From Gordonibacter urolithinfaciens (lineage in GTDB: Bacteria; Actinomycetota; Coriobacteriia; Coriobacteriales; Eggerthellaceae): a stretch of DNA of 64,000 nt. Each line of letters begins with the position of its first letter. Position 1 is the stretch's first letter. The position numbers and the translations under genes were made by a program. The stretch covers positions 1,364,001-1,428,000 of the forward strand of contig NZ_LT900217.1 of assembly GCF_900199375.1 (NCBI RefSeq). Reading direction: 5' to 3'. The notes under the pieces are model-generated. The model saw only the letters and a program-made list of their open reading frames with translations. It had not been told where the DNA came from and made no database searches. This document shows positions 40,720-48,656 of this stretch, piece after piece.

Positions 40720-40979
40720 TTAGCTTCCTCCAAATAATCCTTCATTCCGCCGTGCGCGCAAACGCGCCCGCCGGGATCACCGCTCTCCACGCGTCCGGGC
40801 GATTCCCTTCGAGGCAGGGCCTCTCCGGCAGTCGTCCTTAGTGCGGAAGCGACACGTCGGTTTTCAAAAGTGCAGGTGGGACGGACCGTCGGGTTCCTAC
40901 GCCGACACGCGACTCGGGCCTGGACTCCTTTGTCTGCGTCTCCGTTTTCGCTGCATGCACGGGGCTTTTGAAAGCGAAC
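40720..40979 (-). promoter_or_regulatory. Structured ~260-base 5' leader of rplM-rpsI
   Basis: From the predicted start near 40979 to the rplM GTG the leader is about 260 bases with no gene. TTTCAAAAG (40973 to 40965) pairs with CTTTTGAAA (40870 to 40862), and TGCAG (40955 to 40951) with CTGCA (40875 to 40871), closing a domain. Inside it GTCGG pairs with CCGAC. Ribosomal protein operons often carry such leaders for autoregulation. Confidence 0.5.
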
Positions 40980-40985
40980 CTTTGC

Positions 40986-41015
40986 ATTGTATGTCGGAGC
41001 CGTTCGCGAAGTCAA
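40986..41015 (-). promoter_or_regulatory. Promoter of rplM-rpsI
   Basis: On the minus strand TTGACT (41015 to 41010), an 18-base spacer and TACAAT (40991 to 40986) give a good sigma-A promoter. The segment 41016-41158, between it and the next gene, holds nothing recognised. Confidence 0.65.
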
Positions 41016-41158
41016 CGGAAAACCTCCGCATTCGTCGCGATCTGCAGAAATATTCAAAAGTTTTTTCGGATGGCGGAGGGTATCCGAGGACAGCGTCCCT
41101 CGACGATCCGGCCAACGCTCCTTCCCCGAAATGCGCTGCTCCGAATTGCGACAAACCT

Positions 41159-41443
41159 CTACTTCCCGTCGAACAAACCACCCAACTTGCCGAGAAGGGC
41201 GCTCGGGTCGTTGCCGAGGAAGTCGCCGGCGGCCTTCATGACGGCGTCCAGGTTCAGCTCCTTGCCCTCCAGCAGCGGCTCGACGGCCTTCACCACGTCG
41301 GCTACCTGCTCCTCGCTCAGATCGAGGCCCGTGGCACCCTTGATGGCGGCGGCCGGGTCCACGCCGAACTGCTTGAGGCTGTCCGGGTCTTCCGCGGCCG
41401 ATTTCACCAGTTGTCCCACGATCTCCTGCACGTCCACGCCCAT
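41159..41443 (-). CDS. Small helical protein of unknown function
   Basis: This 94-residue acidic protein is predicted all-helical: VQEIVGQLVKSAAEDPDSL, LSEEQVADVVKAVEPLLEGK and MKAAGDFLGNDPSALLGKLG. No motif or family is recognised with confidence. ATG 41443 is preferred because AAAGAGGAAG stands before it, while a TTG 15 bases upstream has no site. It is monocistronic and divergent from the next gene. Confidence 0.7.
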   Translation of the reverse strand: MGVDVQEIVGQLVKSAAEDPDSLKQFGVDPAAAIKGATGLDLSEEQVADVVKAVEPLLEGKELNLDAVMKAAGDFLGNDPSALLGKLGGLFDGK

Positions 41444-41584
41444 GGCTTCCTCTTTCAACTAATGCTTGCACCCCCACAGGGAAAACCTGCTTTTCCACTG
41501 TGGGAATTATAATGGGATGCGCGAGGGGATACGGGCAAAGGCCCAGTTCAACCATAGATTGAACCGCAAGGAGACAGGGATCGC

Positions 41585-42643
41585 ATGACTACGAAGAAGC
41601 ACGACGAAGAGGCCGCCGAGGAAACGAAGGCAGCTGCGAAGCCGAAGGCGAAGAAGCCCGCGCCGGAGCCCGCATCCGGTAAGGAGGCGGTAGCCGAGAA
41701 TGGGGCCGCGACAGCCGAGCCTGCGGCGGAGCATCCCGCCAAGAAGGAGCCGAAGGAGCGCACGTTCGTCGACGCCAAGACCGGCAAGGCCATCGCGCAC
41801 CCGCACCAAGGCGGCTCGGGCGCCGAGGCCAACCAGGCCGCGCGCGAGGAGATGCACTCTGCCCGCAACGGGTCGGCGCTTCCCTTCCGCATCGGGGCCG
41901 CGGTGCTTTGGGTGCTGGGCATCGTATGCGAGATAATGGCCGTGCTCGTGATGAACGGCACGCTGTTCCTGCCCGGCCCGGGTGCTTCGACGTGGCTCAT
42001 CATCTTCCTCGTGGTCGACCTCGTGATGGTGGTCATAGGCTCGCAGCTGTGGAAGCGCGCGAACCACCTCGCGCCGGCCTCCAAGGAGAACAAGCTGTCC
42101 TACTGGGTGCAGACCGACCTGGGCGTCATCGTCGCCGCCATCGCGTTCGCCCCCGTCATCCTGCTGTTGCTGACGAACAAGGACCTGGACAAGGGCACGA
42201 AGAAGGCGGGCGCCATCGTGGCGGCCATCGCGCTCGTGGCCGCCGTGGCGAGCGGCATCGACTACCATCCGGCCACGCAGGAGGATCTCGACCAGGCCGA
42301 GGCGGGCGCGGCGGTGCTCTCCGACGACGGGCTGGCCTACTGGACGCCGTTCGGCGAGGTGTACCACTTCAATCCCGATTGCCAGCACCTCAAGAACTCG
42401 GGGACCATCTACTCCGGCACCGTGCAGGACGCGCTGGACGCGAAGCGCACGCGCGGCTGTTCGGGATGCACGGTCGAGGACGGTACCGACGTCCTGTCGA
42501 AGGCCGACCCCGCGGCCGTCGCAGCGGCGCTGGCGAACGTCGTCAAGGTGGGCGGCGACAACGGGAGCGTCGGCGGCTCCGGCGCGCAGGAACCGGGCGA
42601 AGGCGAGGATGACGCTTGGGAAGGCCTATCGGAGGCAGCATAA
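41585..42643 (+). CDS. Membrane protein with charged N-tail and C-terminal Cys/His motif
   Basis: This 352-residue protein starts with about 95 residues of Lys/Glu/Ala-rich disordered tail. Four hydrophobic helices follow (FRIGAAVLWVLGIVCEIMAV, TWLIIFLVVDLVMVVI, DLGVIVAAIAFAPVILLLL, AIVAAIALVAAVASGI). A C-terminal domain has YHFNPDCQHLKNSGTIYSG and RGCSGCTVEDG, a His/Cys pattern like small Ada-type metal or nucleic-acid binding modules seen in other secreted proteins. Function is unknown. AAGGAGACAGG lies before the ATG. Confidence 0.7.
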   Translation: MTTKKHDEEAAEETKAAAKPKAKKPAPEPASGKEAVAENGAATAEPAAEHPAKKEPKERTFVDAKTGKAIAHPHQGGSGAEANQAAREEMHSARNGSALPFRIGAAVLWVLGIVCEIMAVLVMNGTLFLPGPGASTWLIIFLVVDLVMVVIGSQLWKRANHLAPASKENKLSYWVQTDLGVIVAAIAFAPVILLLLTNKDLDKGTKKAGAIVAAIALVAAVASGIDYHPATQEDLDQAEAGAAVLSDDGLAYWTPFGEVYHFNPDCQHLKNSGTIYSGTVQDALDAKRTRGCSGCTVEDGTDVLSKADPAAVAAALANVVKVGGDNGSVGGSGAQEPGEGEDDAWEGLSEAA

Positions 42644-42663
42644 CTGCCGGCACGCCCGCAAGC

Positions 42664-42703
42664 ATCGCCAGGAGGATCTACGGATGCGGGTTCTCCTGGC
42701 GAT
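42664..42703 (+). terminator. 11-bp terminator hairpin
   Basis: ATCGCCAGGAG (42664-42674) pairs perfectly with CTCCTGGCGAT (42693-42703), 20 bases after the stop of the upstream gene. No T-tract follows. Confidence 0.65.
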
Positions 42704-42816
42704 AGGAAATAGTTGGACGCCGTTAACTCTGTGAGCCGACTTTGCTATCATGGTTCCCGACGAGAGAGCCAACGACGCCCTGCTGATGCGGGCGCCTTCA
42801 GGGGTAGAGGGGAATC

Positions 42817-43674
42817 ATGGACCCGTTCGTGTTCATCACCGTCGTCACGCTCGTTGCCGGAGCGGGCGGCACGGGGTTGGGCGGCATCGTGGGCGCGCTG
42901 TTCAGAAGCGAATCGAACCGCACCGTGAGCCTGCTGCTGTCGTTCGCAGGCGGCATCATGCTCTCCATCGTATGCTTCGACCTGCTCACCGAATCCGTCG
43001 AAGCGGCGGAGACGTTCACCAGCCAGGCCGTGCTCGTTGCGGCGGGGGCCGTCATCGCGGGCGTGGCCGTGGTGTACGGGCTGAACCTGGCCATCGACCG
43101 GCGCACGCGGCACGAGGTGCCCCATGTGGCGAGGAAGTCGCACCCCAAAACGCACGACGACCTCGACGAGCTCATCCATGCCGACCACTTGGCCGAGCAC
43201 CGCAAGCGCGATGACTCGAAGATGGCCCTGTTCGTGGCCGGCATCGTCATGGCCTGCGCCATCGCGCTGCACAACGTGCCCGAGGGCATGACCATCGGCG
43301 CGAGCTTCGTGGCATCGGACAACCTGCTGCTGGGCACCGGCATGATCATGGCCGTGCTCATTGGCCTGCACAACATCCCCGAGGGCATGGCCGTGTCGGT
43401 TCCGCTCATCAACGGCGGCATGTCGCGCGTGCGCGCTGTCGCAGCCACGGCCGCATGCGGCCTCCCCACCGTGCTGGGCGCGTGGCTTGGTTACTGGCTG
43501 GGCGACATCGGGCCCCTGGGGCTGTCGCTGTCGCTCGGCTTCGCGAGCGGCGCCATGCTGTACGTGGTGTTCGGCGAGATCATCCCGCAGTCGGTGCTCA
43601 TGTACCGCAGCAAGCTGCCCACGTTCTTCGTCATCGTGGGCATCCTGCTGGGACTGCTCATCATCTACTACTAG
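42817..43674 (+). CDS. ZIP-family metal transporter
   Basis: This 285-residue protein is a ZIP (ZupT/GufA-like) transporter that brings divalent metals, usually zinc or iron, into the cytoplasm. Eight helices are predicted. The metal-binding helix pair carries ALHNVPEGMTIG and GLHNIPEGMAVSVPLI. The loop between helices 3 and 4 is His-rich (HEVPHVARKSHPKTHDD, HADHLAEH). No zinc-sensor gene is adjacent. Confidence 0.93.
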   Translation: MDPFVFITVVTLVAGAGGTGLGGIVGALFRSESNRTVSLLLSFAGGIMLSIVCFDLLTESVEAAETFTSQAVLVAAGAVIAGVAVVYGLNLAIDRRTRHEVPHVARKSHPKTHDDLDELIHADHLAEHRKRDDSKMALFVAGIVMACAIALHNVPEGMTIGASFVASDNLLLGTGMIMAVLIGLHNIPEGMAVSVPLINGGMSRVRAVAATAACGLPTVLGAWLGYWLGDIGPLGLSLSLGFASGAMLYVVFGEIIPQSVLMYRSKLPTFFVIVGILLGLLIIYY

Positions 43675-43726
43675 GCGCCTGCGGGCACGCAAATCACCCT
43701 GCTGCCAGGCCGCCGCCCTCTGGTTT

Positions 43727-44161
43727 TCACTTGAAGTAAAGCGGGGCGGTGCTCACCTTGCGCATTTCCACAAGGTTGCCGTCGCCATAGCGCACGTAGA
43801 GCGTGCCCGTGCCATCGCAGTCGGCGACGGCGAGGTGCACCCACCCCGCCTCGGCACCGGCCTCGTCAAGCAGCAGGTAGCAGTTCGGATCATCGGTTGC
43901 GCCGATGGTGCCCCTGGCCGGCTTCGCCTCGCCGCCGTTCCACGCCTCCCATGTGCGCTCCTCGTCGAACACCTGGAACGAGAGGTACTCGCCGCGGCTT
44001 TCGGGAAGCTGGTAGGAGCCGCGCAGATCGAAGCCCTTCTCGATGCCCTGGCGAAGACGGCCGAGGTCGCCGACGGCCATGGCCACGAGGAAAACGCATG
44101 TCAGAAGAGCCACCGCCCCCACGCCGATTCCGACACGCGCATACAGCTTCTTGCGGCTCAT
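43727..44161 (-). CDS. Membrane-anchored protein of unknown function
   Basis: This 144-residue protein has one N-terminal membrane helix (IGVGAVALLTCVFLVAMAV) and a soluble exported domain rich in short strands (GEYLSFQVFDEERTWEAWNG, GTLYVRYGDGNLVEMRKV). No motif is recognised. It lies between ZIP (convergent) and metY (78 bases upstream on the same strand). It could share the metY transcript. Confidence 0.65.
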   Translation of the reverse strand: MSRKKLYARVGIGVGAVALLTCVFLVAMAVGDLGRLRQGIEKGFDLRGSYQLPESRGEYLSFQVFDEERTWEAWNGGEAKPARGTIGATDDPNCYLLLDEAGAEAGWVHLAVADCDGTGTLYVRYGDGNLVEMRKVSTAPLYFK

Positions 44162-44239
44162 GGGGCACCTCCGTGATCGAGTTCTCGTTACGACTCTGCT
44201 CGCGGGATTTCCTTGAGCCGCTATTATACCACGGTCGCG

Positions 44240-45520
44240 TCACACCGCCGCGAGCGCCTGGTCGACGTCCGCGATCAGGTCCTCGGTGGCCTCGATGCCG
44301 CACGAGAGGCGGATGAGGTCGGGCGTGATGCCGGCGGCGGCCAGCTCGGCGTCGTTCATCTGGCGATGCGTGGCGTTGGCCGGGTGCAGCACGCAGGTGC
44401 GCGCGTCGGCCACGTGCGTGGCGATCTGCGCCAGCTTGAGGTTGGCCATGAACGCCTCGGCCGCCGCGCGCCCGCCGGCCACGCCGAAGCTCACCACGCC
44501 GCTCGCGCCGCCGGGCAGGTACTTCTGCGCCAGCTCGTGCTGGGAGTCGCCCGGCAGGCCGGGGTAGCGCACCCACGCGACCTTCGGGTGCGCAGCCAGG
44601 TGCTCGGCCAGCGCCAAACCGTTCTTGTTGTGCTGCGCCATGCGCAGGTGCAGGCTCTCGAGCCCCAGGTTGATGAGGTAGGCGCTCTGCGGCGACTGCG
44701 AGCAGCCGAAGTCGCGCATGAGCTGGGCCGTGGCCTTCGTGATGAACGCACCTTCCAGCCCGAAGCGCTCGGCGTACACCACGCCGTGGTAGCTCTCGTC
44801 GGGTTGCGTGAGGCCCGGGAACCTTTCGGCATGCGCAAGCCAGTCGAAGCGGCCGGCATCCACGATGGCCCCGCCCACGCTCGCGCCGTGACCGTCCATG
44901 TACTTGGTGGTGGAGTGCGTGACGATGTCGGCGCCCCACTCGATGGGGCGGCAGTTCACCGGCGTGGGGAACGTGTTATCCACGATGAGCGGCACGCCGT
45001 GCGCGTGGGCCGCCTGCGCGAAACGCTCGATGTCGAGCACCGTGAGCGCGGGGTTGGCCACCGTCTCGCCGAAGACGGCCTTCGTGTTGGGGCGGAACGC
45101 GGCCTCGAGCTCATCGTCGGAGCAGTCGGGCGCGACGAAGGTGAACTCCACGCCCATGCGCTTCATAGTGACGGCGAACAGGTTGTACGTGCCGCCGTAC
45201 AGGGCCGACGACGCCACCACGTGGTCGCCGCAGCCCGCGATGTTGAACACGGCGAAGAAGTTTGCCGCCTGGCCCGACGACGTGAGCATGGCCGCCGCGC
45301 CGCCCTCGAGCTCGGCGATCTTGGCCGCCACGAAGTCGTTCGTGGGGTTGGCGAGGCGCGTGTAGAAGTAGCCCGACTCCTCGAGGTCGAAGAGCTTGCC
45401 CATGTGCTCGCTCGTGTCGTACTTCCAGGTGGTGGACTGATAGATGGGGATCTGGCGCGGCTCGCCGTCGCCGGGCCGGTAGCCGCCTTGCACGCAGGTG
45501 GTTCCGATGGACTCGCTCAT
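44240..45520 (-). CDS. metY: O-acetylhomoserine sulfhydrylase
   Basis: This 426-residue PLP enzyme of the Cys/Met metabolism family makes homocysteine from O-acetylhomoserine and sulfide. The cofactor lysine is in VTHSTTKYMDGHGASVGG. The N-terminal PIYQSTTWKYDTSEHMGKLF and the length above 420 residues favour MetY over cystathionine gamma-synthase (about 380). MetA in this window is predicted to supply O-acetylhomoserine. ATG 45520 follows AAGGAGC, and a 15-codon upstream extension is rejected. An inverted repeat GTTATCG-N7-CGATAAC lies about 95 bases upstream. Confidence 0.9.
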   Translation of the reverse strand: MSESIGTTCVQGGYRPGDGEPRQIPIYQSTTWKYDTSEHMGKLFDLEESGYFYTRLANPTNDFVAAKIAELEGGAAAMLTSSGQAANFFAVFNIAGCGDHVVASSALYGGTYNLFAVTMKRMGVEFTFVAPDCSDDELEAAFRPNTKAVFGETVANPALTVLDIERFAQAAHAHGVPLIVDNTFPTPVNCRPIEWGADIVTHSTTKYMDGHGASVGGAIVDAGRFDWLAHAERFPGLTQPDESYHGVVYAERFGLEGAFITKATAQLMRDFGCSQSPQSAYLINLGLESLHLRMAQHNKNGLALAEHLAAHPKVAWVRYPGLPGDSQHELAQKYLPGGASGVVSFGVAGGRAAAEAFMANLKLAQIATHVADARTCVLHPANATHRQMNDAELAAAGITPDLIRLSCGIEATEDLIADVDQALAAV

Positions 45521-45614
45521 GGGGTGCTCCTTGGTGGATCCGGGGGTTCGAAGTGTCCGGATCATTATAGGGGCAGCGGCGACGCGTCCGGTAGTGCCGA
45601 GTTTCCGATACTAT

Positions 45615-45635
45615 GTTATCGCTTAGAACGATAAC
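45615..45635. promoter_or_regulatory. Candidate metY operator
   Basis: GTTATCG (45615-45621) and CGATAAC (45629-45635) form an inverted repeat with a 7-base spacer, upstream of metY. The same half-site occurs twice, 7 bases apart, upstream of metA at 48556-48576. Confidence 0.45.
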
Positions 45636-45658
45636 GGAGCTATCGATATTACGCGTAC

Positions 45659-45799
45659 TGTCATCCTGAGCGAGAAATGCCGACCCTCTTTGTCATCATG
45701 AGCGAGCGAAGCGAGTCGCAGGATCTTCGGCAACGGGCGCCTCGCTTGGTCGAAGATCCTTCGACTACGGCGGCTTCGCCGCCTACGCTCAGGATAACA
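45659..45799. repeat. 141-bp palindromic repeat element with inverted ends
   Basis: The ends TGTCATCCTGAGCG (45659-45672) and CGCTCAGGATAACA (45786-45799) are inverted copies with one mismatch. The interior contains GCGAAGCGAGTCGC, AGGATCTTCGG / CGAAGATCCTTCG and GGCGGCTTCGCCGCC, so the whole element can fold. It looks like a dispersed MITE/REP-type repeat. It has no gene and separates metY from the aminotransferase. Confidence 0.65.
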
Positions 45800-45828
45800 A
45801 AACGGACGCATGTACTCAAACGCCTGGA

Positions 45829-45844
45829 TGTTTCACGTGAAACA
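45829..45844. promoter_or_regulatory. parS site at the centre of a perfect 36-bp palindrome
   Basis: TGTTTCACGTGAAACA is the same 16-mer as at 9218. Here the symmetry continues outward without mismatch to 36 bp (45819-45854, left arm AACGCCTGGATGTTTCAC). It lies 31 bases after the aminotransferase stop, so on RNA it is a long hairpin that could also end that transcript. Confidence 0.92.
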
Positions 45845-45885
45845 TCCAGGCGTTCGTTGCAGCCGCGGGGTTGCCGGAACGCGTT

Positions 45886-47247
45886 CTACCAGCCCTTGCC
45901 TTCGGGCACGATGCTGTCGGGCACCAGGCCGGCCTCCACCTCGCCGATCACGCGGTCGAGCACGTCGAGCGCGCGGTCCAGCTGCTCGCGCTCGATGACG
46001 AGCGGCGGCTGGAAGCGCAGCACCGATTCCGCCATGCAGATGATGACCACGCCCTCCTCGAACGCGCGGTACACCACCTTGAGCGCGTCGAGCGCGCACT
46101 TCTCGCCCGTCTCCGGGCGCACGATGTCGATGCCCAGATTGAGCCCGATGCCGTGCACGCCGCCCACGATAGCGTGGCGGGCGGCCATGTCCTCGAAGCG
46201 CTCCTTTGCGTAGGCGCCCAGCTGGGCCCCGCGCTCGAGCAGCCCCTCGCGCTCGATGACGTCGATGGTGGCGAGCGCGGCCGCGCAGCACACGGGGTTG
46301 CCGCTGGTGGTGAAGATGTGCGCCGGGAAGCTCAGGCTGTCCATGATGTCGGCTTTGCCCACGATGGCCGACAGCGGCAGGCCGCTGGCCAGCGACTTCC
46401 CCACCGACATGAGGTCGGGCTCCACGCCGAACTGCTCGATGCCCCACCACTTCCCCGTGCGGCCCATGCCCTGGTTGACCTCGTCCACGGCGAACAGGAT
46501 GCCGTTCTCGCGGCAGAACGCGGTGAGCGCGTCCACGTAGGCCTGCGGCGGCACGATGATGCCGGCGTCGCCCGCGATGGGCTCCATCACGATGCAGGCT
46601 ATCTCGTCGGCCGGCAGGTACGTCTCGCACATCTCACGCAGCGGGCGCATGAAGTGCTCCGCCTGCTCCGGCTCGCTCAAGTGCCCCACGCCCGCGCTCT
46701 GCACGTCCGGGTACGGGATGTGGTAGATGCCCGGCAGCATGGGCCCCATCTTGCGGCGCATCCCCAGGCTGAGGGCCGAGAGCGTCATCGAGCCGTAGGT
46801 GGAGCCGTGGTAGGCGCCCAGGAACGACACCACGTAGGGCCGTCCCGTGTAGGCGCGCGCGAACTTGATGATGGCGTCGTTGGCGTCGGAGCCCGACGTG
46901 CCGAACACCACTTTCTTCGGCGTGTCGCCCGGCGCGATGGCGGCCAGCTTCTCCACCAGCTCCACCTCGGGCGCGTGGTAGAAGTAGGCCGGCGAGCACT
47001 GGATGACCTTCTGCACCTGCCCGCAGATGGCCTCCACCACCGCCGGGTGCGAGTGGCCCACGTTGGCCGACGTGGCCGCCGCCAGCAGGTCGATGTACTC
47101 GTTGCCCTCCACGTCGTAGAGCAGCGCGCCGCGTGCGTGGTCCACCACCAGGTCGTAGTAGGGAATGCGCGCCGTGGGACCCATGCAGGCGCGGTCGCGC
47201 TCCACGTACTCCTGCGTGCGGGCGGGGTTTTCGCTTGCCTCTGCCAT
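45886..47247 (-). CDS. Class III PLP-dependent aminotransferase
   Basis: This 453-residue enzyme resembles 4-aminobutyrate and omega-amino acid:pyruvate aminotransferases. ANVGHSHPAVVEAICGQ, FGTSGSDANDAIIKFARAYT (amino-acid binding) and LFAVDEVNQGMGRTGKWWGI (the DE pair) are visible. The PLP lysine is in SVGKSLASGLPLSA. The substrate cannot be set from sequence; GABA, taurine or an aromatic amine are possible. It is followed closely (16 bases upstream) by a transporter on the same strand, which suggests uptake and use of an amine. Confidence 0.88.
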   Translation of the reverse strand: MAEASENPARTQEYVERDRACMGPTARIPYYDLVVDHARGALLYDVEGNEYIDLLAAATSANVGHSHPAVVEAICGQVQKVIQCSPAYFYHAPEVELVEKLAAIAPGDTPKKVVFGTSGSDANDAIIKFARAYTGRPYVVSFLGAYHGSTYGSMTLSALSLGMRRKMGPMLPGIYHIPYPDVQSAGVGHLSEPEQAEHFMRPLREMCETYLPADEIACIVMEPIAGDAGIIVPPQAYVDALTAFCRENGILFAVDEVNQGMGRTGKWWGIEQFGVEPDLMSVGKSLASGLPLSAIVGKADIMDSLSFPAHIFTTSGNPVCCAAALATIDVIEREGLLERGAQLGAYAKERFEDMAARHAIVGGVHGIGLNLGIDIVRPETGEKCALDALKVVYRAFEEGVVIICMAESVLRFQPPLVIEREQLDRALDVLDRVIGEVEAGLVPDSIVPEGKGW

Positions 47248-47263
47248 CTTCGCCTCCCTCGCC

Positions 47264-48394
47264 TTAGCGCGTGATCCCGCGGGCGCGGTCGATGCGCCAG
47301 CGGATCATCTGCACGATGACCACCACGATGAACAGCGCGCCGAAGTAGCCCACGAACGGGTAGATCAGGTTCACCAGCATGCCGAACGGCAGCTGCCCGC
47401 CCATGAAGATGACGGCGCACAGAAGCGCGATGAGGAACTGGTACTTGCGCTTGTCCTGCTTCTCGTCGACGAACTGGTTGGCCACCGTCCACACCATGGG
47501 CACGGCCGTGTTGTAGATCTCGGCCAGCAGGATGACGGCGAACAGCAGGCCCACGACCGGCGAGATCTGCTGCGCCAGGAACAGCACCGGCACCTCGTAC
47601 TGCACGGCCTCGCCGAACACCGACAGCAGCGCCAGGTTCAAAAGGAGCGCGCACACGCCGAGCGCCGCGCCGCCGAGGGCGCCGCCGAGCACGGCCTCCT
47701 TGCGCGAGCGCGCGCCGGTGCCCATCTCGGACATGAACGGCACGCCGGCCAGGATGTTGTACGCCACGTACATGAACGCGCCGAGCGCGAACCACGCGCT
47801 GCCCGATCCCACGCCGTACACCACGCTGTCGCCTGCGGCCTCCACGGCCGCGTTGGCGTCGGCCAGCCCGCCGCCATGCACGACGAGCGTGTAGACGGCC
47901 AGAATGATGAGGAACGCGATGGTCACGGGCCCGATGGAGCCGAGGATGTCCACGATGCGCTTGAGGCCGAAGAGCGCGCTCAGCAGCACGATGGCCGCCA
48001 TGAGGCCGCTGCCCACGATCTGCGGCACGCCGAAGTACTGGTTGAGCGTCGCGCCCGCGCCCGACACCATGATGATGCCCACGAGGAAGCAGAACAGGAT
48101 GGTGAACCACTCCAGGAACGTGCCCAGGTACTTGCCGCAGAAGTAGCGGAACGCCGAGAAGTCGCTTGCCCCCTTGTGCTTGAAACCGTAGCCCAGAAGC
48201 ACGCCGCTCATGCCCGCGAACAGCAGGATGGCGATGACGCACCCGATGATGCCGTTCGTTCCGTACGCGGCGAAGAACTGCATGGCCTCCTGCCCCGAGG
48301 CGAATCCCGATCCGATCAGCGTGGCGATGACCGCGCCGGCGAACTTGACGACCGTGACCGGACGCACCGCCGGCGTCTTCTGCTCTGACGCCAT
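47264..48394 (-). CDS. YkvI-type membrane transporter
   Basis: This 376-residue protein has ten to eleven helices and the opening FAGAVIATLIGSGFASGQEA, which is the unwound first helix of the YkvI family (LeuT/APC-like fold). NILAGVPFMSEMG and LLAEIYNTAVPMVWTVANQF are further family blocks. It is probably a sodium- or proton-coupled importer of a small amine or amino acid. It forms an operon with the class III aminotransferase. ATG 48394 follows GGAGAGGAAGG, and the longer frame upstream is rejected. Confidence 0.78.
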   Translation of the reverse strand: MASEQKTPAVRPVTVVKFAGAVIATLIGSGFASGQEAMQFFAAYGTNGIIGCVIAILLFAGMSGVLLGYGFKHKGASDFSAFRYFCGKYLGTFLEWFTILFCFLVGIIMVSGAGATLNQYFGVPQIVGSGLMAAIVLLSALFGLKRIVDILGSIGPVTIAFLIILAVYTLVVHGGGLADANAAVEAAGDSVVYGVGSGSAWFALGAFMYVAYNILAGVPFMSEMGTGARSRKEAVLGGALGGAALGVCALLLNLALLSVFGEAVQYEVPVLFLAQQISPVVGLLFAVILLAEIYNTAVPMVWTVANQFVDEKQDKRKYQFLIALLCAVIFMGGQLPFGMLVNLIYPFVGYFGALFIVVVIVQMIRWRIDRARGITR

Positions 48395-48555
48395 AAAAAC
48401 CTTCCTCTCCTTGCCTGAACCCCTTTTGCTTTTTGCCCTGAAGATTCTAGTACAAGATACCCGACCGCGCGAGCGCGCGATCAGGCACGACGAGATTCCC
48501 ATTGCCCTCCTGCCCTTTGCACGCCCCGTTCCCTGCGCCTCGTCGCGCGTGGCGG

Positions 48556-48576
48556 CGATAACGCGCTACCGATAAT
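48556..48576. promoter_or_regulatory. Candidate metA operator half-sites
   Basis: CGATAAC (48556-48562) and CGATAAT (48570-48576) are direct repeats with a 7-base spacer, about 80 bases before metA. They match the half-site of the inverted repeat upstream of metY at 45615, with the same spacer length. Confidence 0.4.
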
Positions 48577-48656
48577 TCAGATAGGCGGGTCATCTGCACA
48601 AAAGGTATCATGGTACGAACATTCCAGGTGCCCCGACACGGAAGGCGAGGCCTGCC

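Noticed and set aside
41459-41584. TTG start extending the 94-residue protein
   Set aside because: The TTG at 41458 has no ribosome-binding site, whereas ATG 41443 has AAAGAGGAAG at proper spacing.
45521-45658. SAM riboswitch or T-box upstream of metY
   Set aside because: No S-box helices or T-box sequence could be drawn. Only the CGATAAC inverted repeat stands out.
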